DNA from: an uncultured Oscillospiraceae bacterium
GTDB taxonomy: Bacteria; Bacillota; Clostridia; Oscillospirales; Oscillospiraceae
Direction: 5' to 3'
DNA: 15,370 nucleotides
Assembly: GCA_900756495.1 (NCBI GenBank)
Contig: CAAEKI010000017.1
Location: 1 to 15,370, forward strand
Shown here: positions 5,822-11,932 of the stretch, piece after piece
Layout of the letters: the number at the start of each line of letters is the position of its first letter
Position numbering within the stretch: the first letter of the stretch is position 1
The notes under the pieces: model-generated
Told to the model about the DNA's origin: nothing
The model's database searches: none
The model's input: only the letters and a program-made list of their open reading frames with translations
Position numbers and translations under genes: made by a program

Positions 5822-6019
5822 TTACCGGAACAGTAGCCCAGACTGTCGTTCAATGCTGGCGAGGGTTTTACGGGGGATGTCCTTGTCGGGGTGCTTAACA
5901 GTAATACGGCCCTTTTTGGCGGGGTGCTTGAACTGGTGGTGGCTGCCCACTACATTGACCTCGAACCAGCCATCCGCCTTCAGCAGTTGAATAACCTCCC
6001 TTGACGAGTAGCTCTTCAT
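5822..6019 (-). CDS. hicA: HicA-family mRNA interferase toxin
   Basis: 65 residues beginning MKSYSSREVIQLLKADGWFE. The start at 6019 matches family N-termini, and the longer frame to 6052 is unlikely because it would begin upstream of the predicted transcription start. The double-stranded-RNA-binding-like fold is evident: helix 6-16, strand FEVNVVGSHHQF with the catalytic-type GSH (His27), strand GRITVKHP and helix PRKTLASIERQSGL. HicA cleaves mRNA and stalls growth when its antitoxin is lost. The Shine-Dalgarno is weak (AGAAG), which may hold toxin synthesis below antitoxin synthesis. Length and motifs suggest an intact, active toxin. Confidence 0.92.
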   Translation of the reverse strand: MKSYSSREVIQLLKADGWFEVNVVGSHHQFKHPAKKGRITVKHPDKDIPRKTLASIERQSGLLFR

Positions 6020-6042
6020 AAGTATCTTCTCTTGACAATGAT

Positions 6043-6071
6043 ATAATAACACATATAATTATATTTGCCAA
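6043..6071 (-). promoter_or_regulatory. Promoter of the hicA-hicB-hicB operon
   Basis: On the minus strand TTGGCA (rc of 6066-6071), a 17-nt spacer, then TATTAT (rc of 6043-6048). Transcription should begin near 6036, about 17 nt ahead of hicA. The AT-rich spacer and flanks, with repeated ATATAAT strings, are plausible HicB operator DNA. Confidence 0.65.
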
Positions 6072-6106
6072 TAAGGAAAACAAATATTTTTACACACATT
6101 TGAAGC

Positions 6107-6140
6107 AAGAGAGCGGAGACCGGGTGGTCTCCGCTCTCTT
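6107..6140 (-). terminator. Terminator after the flavodoxin gene, near-copy of 4934-4969
   Basis: Perfect 15-bp stem (6107-6121 with 6126-6140) and loop GGGT. The core AGAGCGGAGACCGGG matches the hairpin at 4934-4969. It lies about 24 nt past the flavodoxin stop on the minus strand. The T tract is weak, so termination may be partial. Confidence 0.65.
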
Positions 6141-6163
6141 ATTTTGCGTCGGTGGGGGACTCT

Positions 6164-6601
6164 TCAGGCTGCGGTGGCCCCCGGTGCGGCTTTGCGGATG
6201 TCCCGCTCCGTCTGGGAGAGGCCACTGCCCTCGTGGGTGCAGAAGGGGCAGATGACCTTGCCGGTGAAGTCGTAGTGCTCCAAGAAGGTATAGACCGCCA
6301 TGGGCATGGTGCCGCAGTAGTTGGGGTAGCCCAGATAGATGCGGTCATAGCCCGACAGATCTTTCGGCAGACCCAGCAGCTCCGGACGGACACTTTGCTG
6401 CCAGTCGGCTCTGGCCTGCGCCACGCAGGTGCGGTAGTCGTCGGAATAGGGGTGGGCCTGACGGAGCTCCAGCAGGTCGCCGCCGGTGAGGGATGCCAGC
6501 TGCTCCGCCACCCGTCGGGTATTGCCCACAGGGATGCGGCGATAGGAGCCGCCGAAGTAGTTCTCTCCCGCACGGGAGTAGTAAGCGATCAGAATAGCCA
6601 T
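6164..6601 (-). CDS. Flavodoxin-like protein, short at the C-terminus
   Basis: 145 residues, with AAAGGAG 8 nt before the ATG. It begins MAILIAYYSRAGENYFGG, a variant of the flavodoxin phosphate-binding loop (YSxxGNT), and VGNTRRVAEQL (25-35) completes the region. GYDRIYLGYPNYCGTMPMAVYTFLE (84-108) supplies the FMN ring-binding loop, and VICPFCTHEGSGLSQTERDI (116-135) is the usual late motif of the Flavodoxin_4 group. These small flavoproteins bind FMN and carry electrons or reduce small substrates. The frame ends APGATAA soon after that motif; relatives as I recall them extend some 15-20 residues further with a last strand and helix, so it may be truncated. It starts 33 nt after the PrcB_C-like gene and is probably in the same transcript. 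Confidence 0.85.
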   Translation of the reverse strand: MAILIAYYSRAGENYFGGSYRRIPVGNTRRVAEQLASLTGGDLLELRQAHPYSDDYRTCVAQARADWQQSVRPELLGLPKDLSGYDRIYLGYPNYCGTMPMAVYTFLEHYDFTGKVICPFCTHEGSGLSQTERDIRKAAPGATAA

Positions 6602-6634
6602 ATCAAAGACTCCTTTCTATACTGCCGGGGGTTC

Positions 6635-7024
6635 TTAATACCGGGACAGGCGCTCCGGGGGGAGGGCGGGGTTCGCTACCGCCCAGGAGAGGTCGGCCCA
6701 AGAGACAGGGACCTCCGCCCACAGGAGCCAGGTGGCCATGTCCTGCGTGACGCACTGGTTCCGGGCCGGCAGAGGGTGCTGCAAGCGCACCGTGCCATGA
6801 CCGTCTGCTATGTCGGCGGTGTGGAGGGTGGGGCGCAGGGAGCCGGAGGCGGTGGTATCCGACACCAGCAGCAGGGCGTGGCCGGCAAAAAAATCGGGGC
6901 CGTAGGCCTTTAGCTCCGGTACGTCCGGCAGTTGGGACGCCGAGGTGACGCACCGGGCATCATTTCGCCGCCGGGTATAGGGCAGGCGCACCCGGCCCGC
7001 CGTCTGCAAAGGATGCTGCTTCAT
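6635..7024 (-). CDS. Small protein resembling the PrcB_C domain
   Basis: 129 residues starting MKQHPLQTAGRVRLPY at 7024, chosen because AAGGAGG lies 7 nt upstream; the longer frame to 7054 lacks a site. The block YGPDFFAGHALLLVSDTTASGSLRPTLHTADIADG, followed by DMATWLLWAEV, matches the pattern I know from PrcB C-terminal domains (FFxxHALVxV...SGSIRxxV ... DMAxWHxxIEV), which are linked to protease complexes. I cannot confirm this without a profile search. There is no signal peptide or lipobox, unlike many secreted relatives. It follows the HtrA protease gene and precedes the flavodoxin, so a role with HtrA is attractive but inferred. Confidence 0.6.
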   Translation of the reverse strand: MKQHPLQTAGRVRLPYTRRRNDARCVTSASQLPDVPELKAYGPDFFAGHALLLVSDTTASGSLRPTLHTADIADGHGTVRLQHPLPARNQCVTQDMATWLLWAEVPVSWADLSWAVANPALPPERLSRY

Positions 7025-7044
7025 AAGTTCCTCCTTGAAAGCGG

Positions 7045-7081
7045 TGCGCCGCACCGGGCCTCTCCGGCCCCGTGCGGCGCA
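7045..7081 (-). other. Intercistronic hairpin between htrA and the PrcB_C-like gene
   Basis: TGCGCCGCAC (7045-7054) pairs perfectly with GTGCGGCGCA (7072-7081), and an inner 5-bp stem closes on a TCTCC loop. There is no T tract on the minus strand, so it is more likely an mRNA-stabilising or partial stop structure than a full terminator. Confidence 0.6.
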
Positions 7082-7085
7082 GGGG

Positions 7086-8444
7086 TTATTTGCTGGCGTA
7101 CAGGACCACGTCCACCGTCAGGGTCTGGCCGTCCCGCTGGATGGTCAGACGGATGGTATCGCCCACGGAGTGGCTGCGCCGCACCGTCAGCAGATCGCTG
7201 GTGACGGAGACAGGCTGGCCGTCCGCCTCCAGAATGATATCGCCGGGCTGCACACCGGCCTCCGCAGCGCCCAGAGCGTCGTCCACGGTGTAGACCTCCA
7301 CCTGCGTGCCGCCACCGGACTTTTCGATGGTGCGGACGGTGATACCGATGGTGGGGGTGCCCAGAAACTCCCCGTGGGCGATGAGGTCATTGACCACGAA
7401 GGACACGGAGCTGATGGGCAGGGCGAAGCCCAGACCCTCCACGGTGGCCTCCTCCTCGGAGAGGCTGGAGTTGCTCATTTTCATGGTGTTGATGCCGATG
7501 ACCTGCCCATAGCTGTTGATGAGGGGGCCGCCGGAGTTGCCGTTATTCAGGGCGGCGTTGGTCTGGATCATGGTCATGGTGCGGCCCTGCATCTCCACCT
7601 CACGGTTGATGGCGGAGACAATGCCGTTGGTAAGGGTCCCCCGCAGCTCTACGCCCAAGGGGTTGCCGATGGCGTACACCGGGTCGCCCACCGTCAGCAG
7701 GTCGGAGTTGCCGAACTCCGCAGCCGGCAGAGGATTGTCCGCAATGGCCCGCAGTACCGCCAGATCCTCGTCCTCGTCATAGCCCACCAGACGGGCATCG
7801 TAGGTGACGCCGGTGTCCAGCGCCACCCAGCAGCTCTTGCCGCCGGAGATGACGTGGGCATTGGTGATGATATAGCCGCTCTCGGTCATGATGACGCCGG
7901 TACCCACGGCGGCAGAGCCGTCGGACTGCTCCGCCACCACCGCCACCACCGACGGGTTCACCTTAGCGTACACCTGCTGAATGGTGAGCTCCTCCCCGGA
8001 GGGGTCCTGACAGCTGAGCTTCACGCCCTCCTCCCCGGAGATGCGGGGGATGGTAGTCTCCTTCTTGCGGAAGATATCCACCATGCTGCTGGCGGAGTCG
8101 CCGTCGTCGCTGCCCGGCAGGCTGGGGGCGCTGGAGGCGGTGGAGGACAGGAGCACCGCCACCACGATGACCACGACCACCAGAGCTATGCCGCCTATGC
8201 CCAGCCACGTCCACAGACGGCGGCGCTTACGCTGGGTTTTGGCGGCCTGCTTCCAGACGTTCTGAGGTATGGGGCGCTGCTGGACGAAGTAGTTGACGAC
8301 CTCCTCCGGCTCCTCCTGCCGGGGGGTGTACCAGCTGACGATCTCGTCCGGCTCCTCCTCCGGCAGGTCCGTCCGGTCCTGCTGCGGCTGGGGCGGCAGA
8401 TCGCCGCCTACCGGGTCAAATTCTCTGTTTTCGTCATTATACAT
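7086..8444 (-). CDS. htrA: HtrA/DegP-type membrane-anchored serine protease
   Basis: 452 residues, with AGAGGAAG before the ATG. The acidic, Pro-rich cytoplasmic tail (1-75) ends in a basic KTQRKRRR. It is followed by one transmembrane helix (about 79-100), so the protease lies outside the membrane. The chymotrypsin-like domain (about 150-350) carries an intact triad: His197 in TNAHV, Asp227 in DEDLAVL and Ser304 in GNSGGPL. A PDZ domain occupies about 362-446 (GVQPGDIILEADGQPV). HtrA proteases degrade or refold damaged envelope and secreted proteins. It begins 13 nt after the kinase gene, forming regulator-kinase-protease, a layout like the CssRS/HtrA envelope-stress circuit of Bacillus, so it is probably co-expressed with its own controllers. 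Confidence 0.96.
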   Translation of the reverse strand: MYNDENREFDPVGGDLPPQPQQDRTDLPEEEPDEIVSWYTPRQEEPEEVVNYFVQQRPIPQNVWKQAAKTQRKRRRLWTWLGIGGIALVVVVIVVAVLLSSTASSAPSLPGSDDGDSASSMVDIFRKKETTIPRISGEEGVKLSCQDPSGEELTIQQVYAKVNPSVVAVVAEQSDGSAAVGTGVIMTESGYIITNAHVISGGKSCWVALDTGVTYDARLVGYDEDEDLAVLRAIADNPLPAAEFGNSDLLTVGDPVYAIGNPLGVELRGTLTNGIVSAINREVEMQGRTMTMIQTNAALNNGNSGGPLINSYGQVIGINTMKMSNSSLSEEEATVEGLGFALPISSVSFVVNDLIAHGEFLGTPTIGITVRTIEKSGGGTQVEVYTVDDALGAAEAGVQPGDIILEADGQPVSVTSDLLTVRRSHSVGDTIRLTIQRDGQTLTVDVVLYASK

Positions 8445-8457
8445 AGGATACTTCCTC

Positions 8458-9906
8458 TCACGGCTCGTTCCGCATGGGGTGAGCCATCTGAACGGTAAAG
8501 CTGAAGGCGGTGACGCCGTTTTCGCTGGTGACGGTGATCTGCTCCTTGTGCTGAGACAGGATGGTCTTTACCACGTACAGGCCCAGCCCGTAGCCGTCCT
8601 TATCCTCGCTGCGGGATTTGTCAGACTTGTGGAAGCGCTCAAACAGCAGGGGGATCTCCTCGGCGGGGATGGTCTGACCGACGTTGCGCACCGTGACCAC
8701 GGCATTCTCCCCATGGACGGCCAGCCCCAGATACAGGGACGAGTGGGGGGCGGCGAACTTGGTGGCGTTTTCCAGCAGGTTGTAAATGACCTGGGTGATA
8801 AGGTCGTTGACGCCCTCCACCATCACAGGCTCCTCCGGGATGTCCGCCTCTACGTCCAACTCCCGGTCGGTGATCTTCTGCTCCATGGACAGCAGCGCCA
8901 GACGCATACTCTCGCACAGGTCGAAGTCCTCTTTTTTCATCTCCTGCGACTGGATCTGTGAGATATCCAGCATCCGGCGCACCAGACGGCTGAGCCGACG
9001 GCTCTCGTCGGAGATAATTTGCAGGTACTTGCGTTCTTTTTCCGGCGGGATGGTGCCGTCCAGAATACCGTCGGTGTAGCCGGCGATGGAGGTCATGGGG
9101 GTCTTTAATTCATGGGAGATGTTGGCGATGAAGTCCCGGCGCTGGCGCTCCGTCTCCGCCAGAGAGTCCGCCATGTTGTTAAAGCCCGCCGCCAGCTCGC
9201 CGATCTCATCGCCCCGGTCGGCATCCTGCATCCGCACGTCGAAGTTCCCGGCGGCGTAGGCCCGTGTGGCCTGCACCATCTCCCGGATGGGCTGGATCTG
9301 CCGCATGGAGGTCAGGGAGGTGACGATGAACACCAGCAGCAGGATGATGGCGGAGGTCATGAGGAACAGGCTGATGAAGGACCGCCACATCCCCATGACG
9401 GAGCGGGCGTTCATCACCGCCAGCACCATGCCGATGGTCTGGTCGCCGTCCTGAACGGGGACGCCCACCACGAACTGTTTGGAGGTGTAGGCGCCGCCCA
9501 GACTGCTGCGGCCCTGATACAGGCCGCTGCCCGTCAGAACCTCCTGCGTGATCTCCTGCGGGATGGCCACCACCTTGCCCCCCAGCCGCTGGTCCGCCGT
9601 CAGCAGGGCATAGCCGCTGTCGTTGCACACCAGAAATTCGGCGTTGGTCATGGCGCTACCCAGACTGATAAAGCGCTTGAGATTTTCATCCTCCGTCTGG
9701 CCGCCGGACTTCAGGTAGTCCACGGACACCTGAGCAATGAGACTGGCCCGCTCCTGCAGCTCGTCCCGCCGCTCGGTGAAGTTATAGTTATAGCTCAGGG
9801 CGAAAAAGGACACGCCCAGCAGCAGCAGCGTCAGCATCACCATGCCGGCGGTCAGGGCGAACTGCTGCCAGTAGAGCCCGCTGAACCGTTTCTTGCGCTC
9901 TGCCAT
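8458..9906 (-). CDS. Sensor histidine kinase with HAMP domain
   Basis: 482 residues from ATG at 9906, whose A is shared with the regulator's TGA stop; a GTG one codon earlier is an alternative. Transmembrane helices lie at about 15-37 and 177-199, enclosing an extracytoplasmic sensor of about 140 residues. Then come HAMP (about 199-252), HisKA with phospho-acceptor His265 in ISHELKTPMTSIAGY, and HATPase_c with the N box NLLENATKF (Asn380) and G box GYGLGL (438-443). It should autophosphorylate in response to an envelope signal and pass phosphate to the regulator encoded just upstream. The htrA gene downstream suggests protein misfolding or secretion stress as the signal. Length and domains are normal for the family. 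Confidence 0.95.
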   Translation of the reverse strand: MAERKKRFSGLYWQQFALTAGMVMLTLLLLGVSFFALSYNYNFTERRDELQERASLIAQVSVDYLKSGGQTEDENLKRFISLGSAMTNAEFLVCNDSGYALLTADQRLGGKVVAIPQEITQEVLTGSGLYQGRSSLGGAYTSKQFVVGVPVQDGDQTIGMVLAVMNARSVMGMWRSFISLFLMTSAIILLLVFIVTSLTSMRQIQPIREMVQATRAYAAGNFDVRMQDADRGDEIGELAAGFNNMADSLAETERQRRDFIANISHELKTPMTSIAGYTDGILDGTIPPEKERKYLQIISDESRRLSRLVRRMLDISQIQSQEMKKEDFDLCESMRLALLSMEQKITDRELDVEADIPEEPVMVEGVNDLITQVIYNLLENATKFAAPHSSLYLGLAVHGENAVVTVRNVGQTIPAEEIPLLFERFHKSDKSRSEDKDGYGLGLYVVKTILSQHKEQITVTSENGVTAFSFTVQMAHPMRNEP

Positions 9907-10586
9907 CACTTCACTTCAAACTTATAGCCCACGCCCCACACGGTTTTCAGCTCCCACTGGTCGGAGACATTCTCGATCTTCTCCCGCAGGCGCTTGATAT
10001 GGACGTCCACTGTCCGGGAGTCACCGAAGTAGTCGAAGCCCCACACCTCGTCCAGCAGCTGGTTGCGGGTGTAGACCCGGTTGGGCGTGGAGGCCAGATG
10101 GTACAGCAGCTCCAGCTCTTTGGGGGGCGTATCCACCTTCTTGCCGTCCACCAGCAGCTCGTAGCTGTCCAGATTGATCTCCAGCTTGTCGAACACCAGA
10201 CGCTTGCGGGTGTCGTCGGGGATCTCGCTGCGGCGCAGCACGGCGTTGATGCGGGCCATCAGCTCCTTCATCTCGAAGGGCTTGACCAGATAGTCGTCGG
10301 CGCCCATCTCCAGACCGGTGATGCGGTCGTTGACTTCGCTTTTGGCCGTCAGCATGATGATGGGTGTCTTGGCCTTTTCCCGGATGTGGGCGCAGACGGA
10401 CCAGCCGTCCATCACCGGCAGCATGATATCCAGCAGCACCATGTCCGGCGCCTGCCGGTCGTACTCCTCCACGGCCTTGCCGCCGTCGTAGGCGATGCGG
10501 ACGTCGAAGCCCTCCTTCTCCAGATACATCCGGATCAGGTCGGAAATATTGCGGTCGTCCTCGACCACCAGAATATTGCGTGCCAT
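9906..10586 (-). CDS. OmpR/PhoB-family response regulator
   Basis: 226 residues, with GGGAGG 7 nt before the ATG. The receiver domain (1-120) has the acidic pocket EDD (9-11), phospho-acceptor Asp53 in LLDIMLP, Thr80 in MLTAK and Lys102 in VKPF. The winged-helix DNA-binding domain (about 130-224) is complete, ending VWGVGYKFEVK, with the recognition-helix region SRTVDVHIKRLREKIE. The gene heads the operon and overlaps the kinase gene by one base. It probably controls htrA and itself. A TATAAT (rc of 10618-10623) sits close upstream, without an obvious -35, as is common for promoters that need an activator. I do not assign a symbol because several OmpR-type pairs look alike. Confidence 0.95.
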   Translation of the reverse strand: MARNILVVEDDRNISDLIRMYLEKEGFDVRIAYDGGKAVEEYDRQAPDMVLLDIMLPVMDGWSVCAHIREKAKTPIIMLTAKSEVNDRITGLEMGADDYLVKPFEMKELMARINAVLRRSEIPDDTRKRLVFDKLEINLDSYELLVDGKKVDTPPKELELLYHLASTPNRVYTRNQLLDEVWGFDYFGDSRTVDVHIKRLREKIENVSDQWELKTVWGVGYKFEVK

Positions 10587-10785
10587 AGGAAACCTCCCAT
10601 TTATATACTATATTACCATTATACCCGGCATCCTTCCGGCTTCCTGAACATTTTGTAAATTGGTTCATGAAAGTATACCACACTTTCGGCCGTTTGTATA
10701 TGCCCCGGACAATATTTTCCGCTGGGGCGGCGGTGTGTGGACTTTTCGGATATTTTGTGAACAAACATAGGTACTTCTGTGAACA

Positions 10786-10812
10786 TTAGCACTCGACACT
10801 TGACAGTGCTAA
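10786..10812 (+). promoter_or_regulatory. CIRCE operator (HrcA-binding site)
   Basis: TTAGCACTC, 9 nt, CAGTGCTAA. This matches the CIRCE consensus TTAGCACTC-N9-GAGTGCTAA at all but one base. HrcA binds it and represses heat-shock genes until protein damage titrates its chaperonin partner. Confidence 0.95.
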
Positions 10813-10827
10813 AAATGGTGCTATGAT
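10800..10827 (+). promoter_or_regulatory. hsp20 promoter overlapping CIRCE
   Basis: TTGACA (10800-10805), a 16-nt spacer and TATGAT (10822-10827). The -35 box lies within the CIRCE element, so bound HrcA would block RNA polymerase directly. Confidence 0.8.
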
Positions 10828-10833
10828 GAAGCT

Positions 10834-10928
10834 GTTCCAAGGGAGAGAGCCAAAGAGCTCCACCGGGGAACGGAAAACGCATACAATGTGTAAGCGGTGA
10901 CAAAAGTTGGCGCCGGTGAGACACCGGC
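10834..10928 (+). promoter_or_regulatory. Structured 5' leader of hsp20
   Basis: Three possible stems: GTTCC/GGAAC (10834-10838 with 10867-10871), CGCATACA/TGTAAGCG (10878-10885 with 10889-10896, one mismatch), and a perfect 7-bp GCCGGTG-AGA-CACCGGC (10912-10928). The Shine-Dalgarno at 10945-10949 is outside the last stem. A thermosensing or stability role is possible. Confidence 0.4.
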
Positions 10929-10957
10929 ACCCGGAATTTTGAATGGAGGTATGACTT

Positions 10958-11401
10958 ATGTTGCCCAGCATTTTTGGTGAGAATTTGTTTGATGATTTCT
11001 TCTCTGATCCTTTCGGGATGATGGTACCTCAGAGCCGTGACCCGCTGTATGGCAAGCACGGCAAGAACCTGATGAAAACCGATGTGCGGGAGACGGAGAA
11101 CTCCTATGAGCTGGATATCGACCTGCCGGGCTTCAAGAAGGACGAGGTCAATGTGGAGCTGAAGAACGGTTATCTGACCATTCAGGCCGCCAAGGGTCTG
11201 GACAAGGAGGAGCAGGACAAGAAGGGCAAGTACATCCGTCAGGAGCGCTATGCCGGCGCCTGCAGCCGCAGCTTCTACGTAGGCGAGGACGTGGAGCCGG
11301 AGGAGGTGTCCGCCAAGTTCGAGGACGGCATCCTGACCATCTCCGTGCCGAAGGCGGCCAAGAAGCAGCTGCCCAAGCAGACGTCCATCAACATTCTGTA
11401 A
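10958..11401 (+). CDS. hsp20: Hsp20/alpha-crystallin small heat-shock protein
   Basis: 147 residues, with GGAGG 8 nt before the ATG. The N-terminal arm is Phe-rich (FGENLFDDFFSDPFGMM), as needed for client binding and oligomer assembly. The alpha-crystallin domain runs about 38-132, from KTDVRETENSYELDIDLPGF to FEDGILTISVPK. A C-terminal INI (144-146) supplies the I-x-I motif that docks neighbouring dimers. It is an ATP-independent holdase that keeps unfolding proteins soluble. Expression should be heat-induced through the CIRCE site and promoter upstream, and a strong terminator follows at 11431. It is a single-gene unit, divergent from the regulator-kinase-htrA operon. Confidence 0.97.
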   Translation: MLPSIFGENLFDDFFSDPFGMMVPQSRDPLYGKHGKNLMKTDVRETENSYELDIDLPGFKKDEVNVELKNGYLTIQAAKGLDKEEQDKKGKYIRQERYAGACSRSFYVGEDVEPEEVSAKFEDGILTISVPKAAKKQLPKQTSINIL

Positions 11402-11430
11402 GCGCTCTGTGAGCGTCCGTAAGAGACGGG

Positions 11431-11464
11431 AAAGGGTCCCCGGCGAGAGCCGGGGACCCTTTTT
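11431..11464 (+). terminator. Intrinsic terminator of hsp20
   Basis: A 14-bp stem (11431-11444 with 11449-11462, GGGTCCCCGGC) with loop GAGA and T run 11460-11464, starting 30 nt past the hsp20 stop. Confidence 0.92.
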
Positions 11465-11477
11465 GCGTGCCGGGATG

Positions 11478-11696
11478 TCAGCGGATCAGGGGCAGGAGCA
11501 GCTGGCAGGACTCACAGAAGTAGGTCTCTATGTCGTCGCCCTGCAGGAGGACCTTGGAGACGACATTGTGCCGGAAGAAGCCCTTTTGCTTGACCTCGCT
11601 GTCGGTGAACACGCAGGCCATAGGGGTCAGGCCGGTGGAGCCCATGAAGGTGGAGGCGCCGGTTTTCATCTCCTTACCGCATACGGGACATTGCAT
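11478..11696 (-). CDS. Zinc-ribbon mini-protein (DUF6487-like)
   Basis: 72 residues, with AAGGAG about 9 nt before the ATG. Two Cys pairs, CPVC (3-6) and CESC (61-64), frame a small beta domain, the pattern of single zinc ribbons such as DUF6487 (MxCPxCGKEMxxG). The middle is unremarkable. No enzyme motif is visible; members have no known function and probably bind zinc as small adaptors. It converges on hsp20, and the hsp20 terminator may serve it too on the opposite strand. A 10-bp inverted repeat lies just upstream of its ribosome binding site. Confidence 0.8.
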   Translation of the reverse strand: MQCPVCGKEMKTGASTFMGSTGLTPMACVFTDSEVKQKGFFRHNVVSKVLLQGDDIETYFCESCQLLLPLIR

Positions 11697-11710
11697 GGTA
11701 CATTCTCCTT

Positions 11711-11764
11711 GCTGTGATAGTCTCCGGCGGCCAAAGCCCTCCGGGAGGTCTATTCTATCACAGC
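11711..11764 (-). repeat. 10-bp inverted repeat upstream of the zinc-ribbon gene
   Basis: GCTGTGATAG (11711-11720) and CTATCACAGC (11755-11764) match perfectly over a 34-nt interval that itself folds (CTCCGG with CCGGGAG). It begins just upstream of the zinc-ribbon gene's Shine-Dalgarno, so it could be a leader hairpin or a binding site. Confidence 0.6.
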
Positions 11765-11842
11765 GGCGGAGGATTTTCCAGAGGGGGGAGAAAAACTCCG
11801 GCAGCGGTCGCCTTTCTGCGGGGAAGGCGCCGGGAGAAAATC

Positions 11843-11878
11843 AAAAGGTCTTTGTCCCATGGGACAAAGACCTTTTTT
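11843..11878. terminator. 34-nt perfect palindrome, bidirectional terminator
   Basis: Arms 11843-11859 and 11860-11876 are exact reverse complements (AAAAGGTCTTTGTCCCA and its mate), with T or A tracts at both ends. It marks the sharp change from GC-rich chromosome to the AT-rich island and would stop minus-strand transcription from the HEPN gene. Confidence 0.85.
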
Positions 11879-11932
11879 CTGTAATAGCGAAACACTATAG
11901 ATATCGGTCCAAACCTCAATTTGCAGAGAAAA

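Larger units (their letters stand above)
10587..10957. promoter_or_regulatory. Divergent regulatory region between the two-component operon and hsp20
   Basis: No gene lies in these 371 bases. From left to right it has a TATAAT for the minus-strand regulator operon (10618-10623), TGAACA motifs at about 10646, 10758 and 10780, the CIRCE operator and hsp20 promoter, and a leader of about 120 nt with three hairpins. Sharing one spacer lets envelope-stress and heat-shock control lie side by side. Confidence 0.6.

Noticed and set aside
4934..6140. Paired hairpins as insertion-sequence ends
   Set aside because: No transposase lies between them, and each sits at the 3' end of a minus-strand operon, so terminators explain them better.
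6139..6573. Alternative minus-strand frame across the flavodoxin gene
   Set aside because: Out of frame with the flavodoxin motifs; Pro/Ser/Thr-rich and without domain signal.
7035..8498. Long open frame (487 codons) on the plus strand opposite htrA
   Set aside because: It is the antisense shadow of a high-GC gene with an intact catalytic triad. It is His/Gly/Val-rich with no domain, and its start lies inside unrelated genes.
9112..9927. Plus-strand open frame opposite the histidine kinase
   Set aside because: Composition-driven shadow of the kinase, low-complexity and His-rich, with no recognisable domain.
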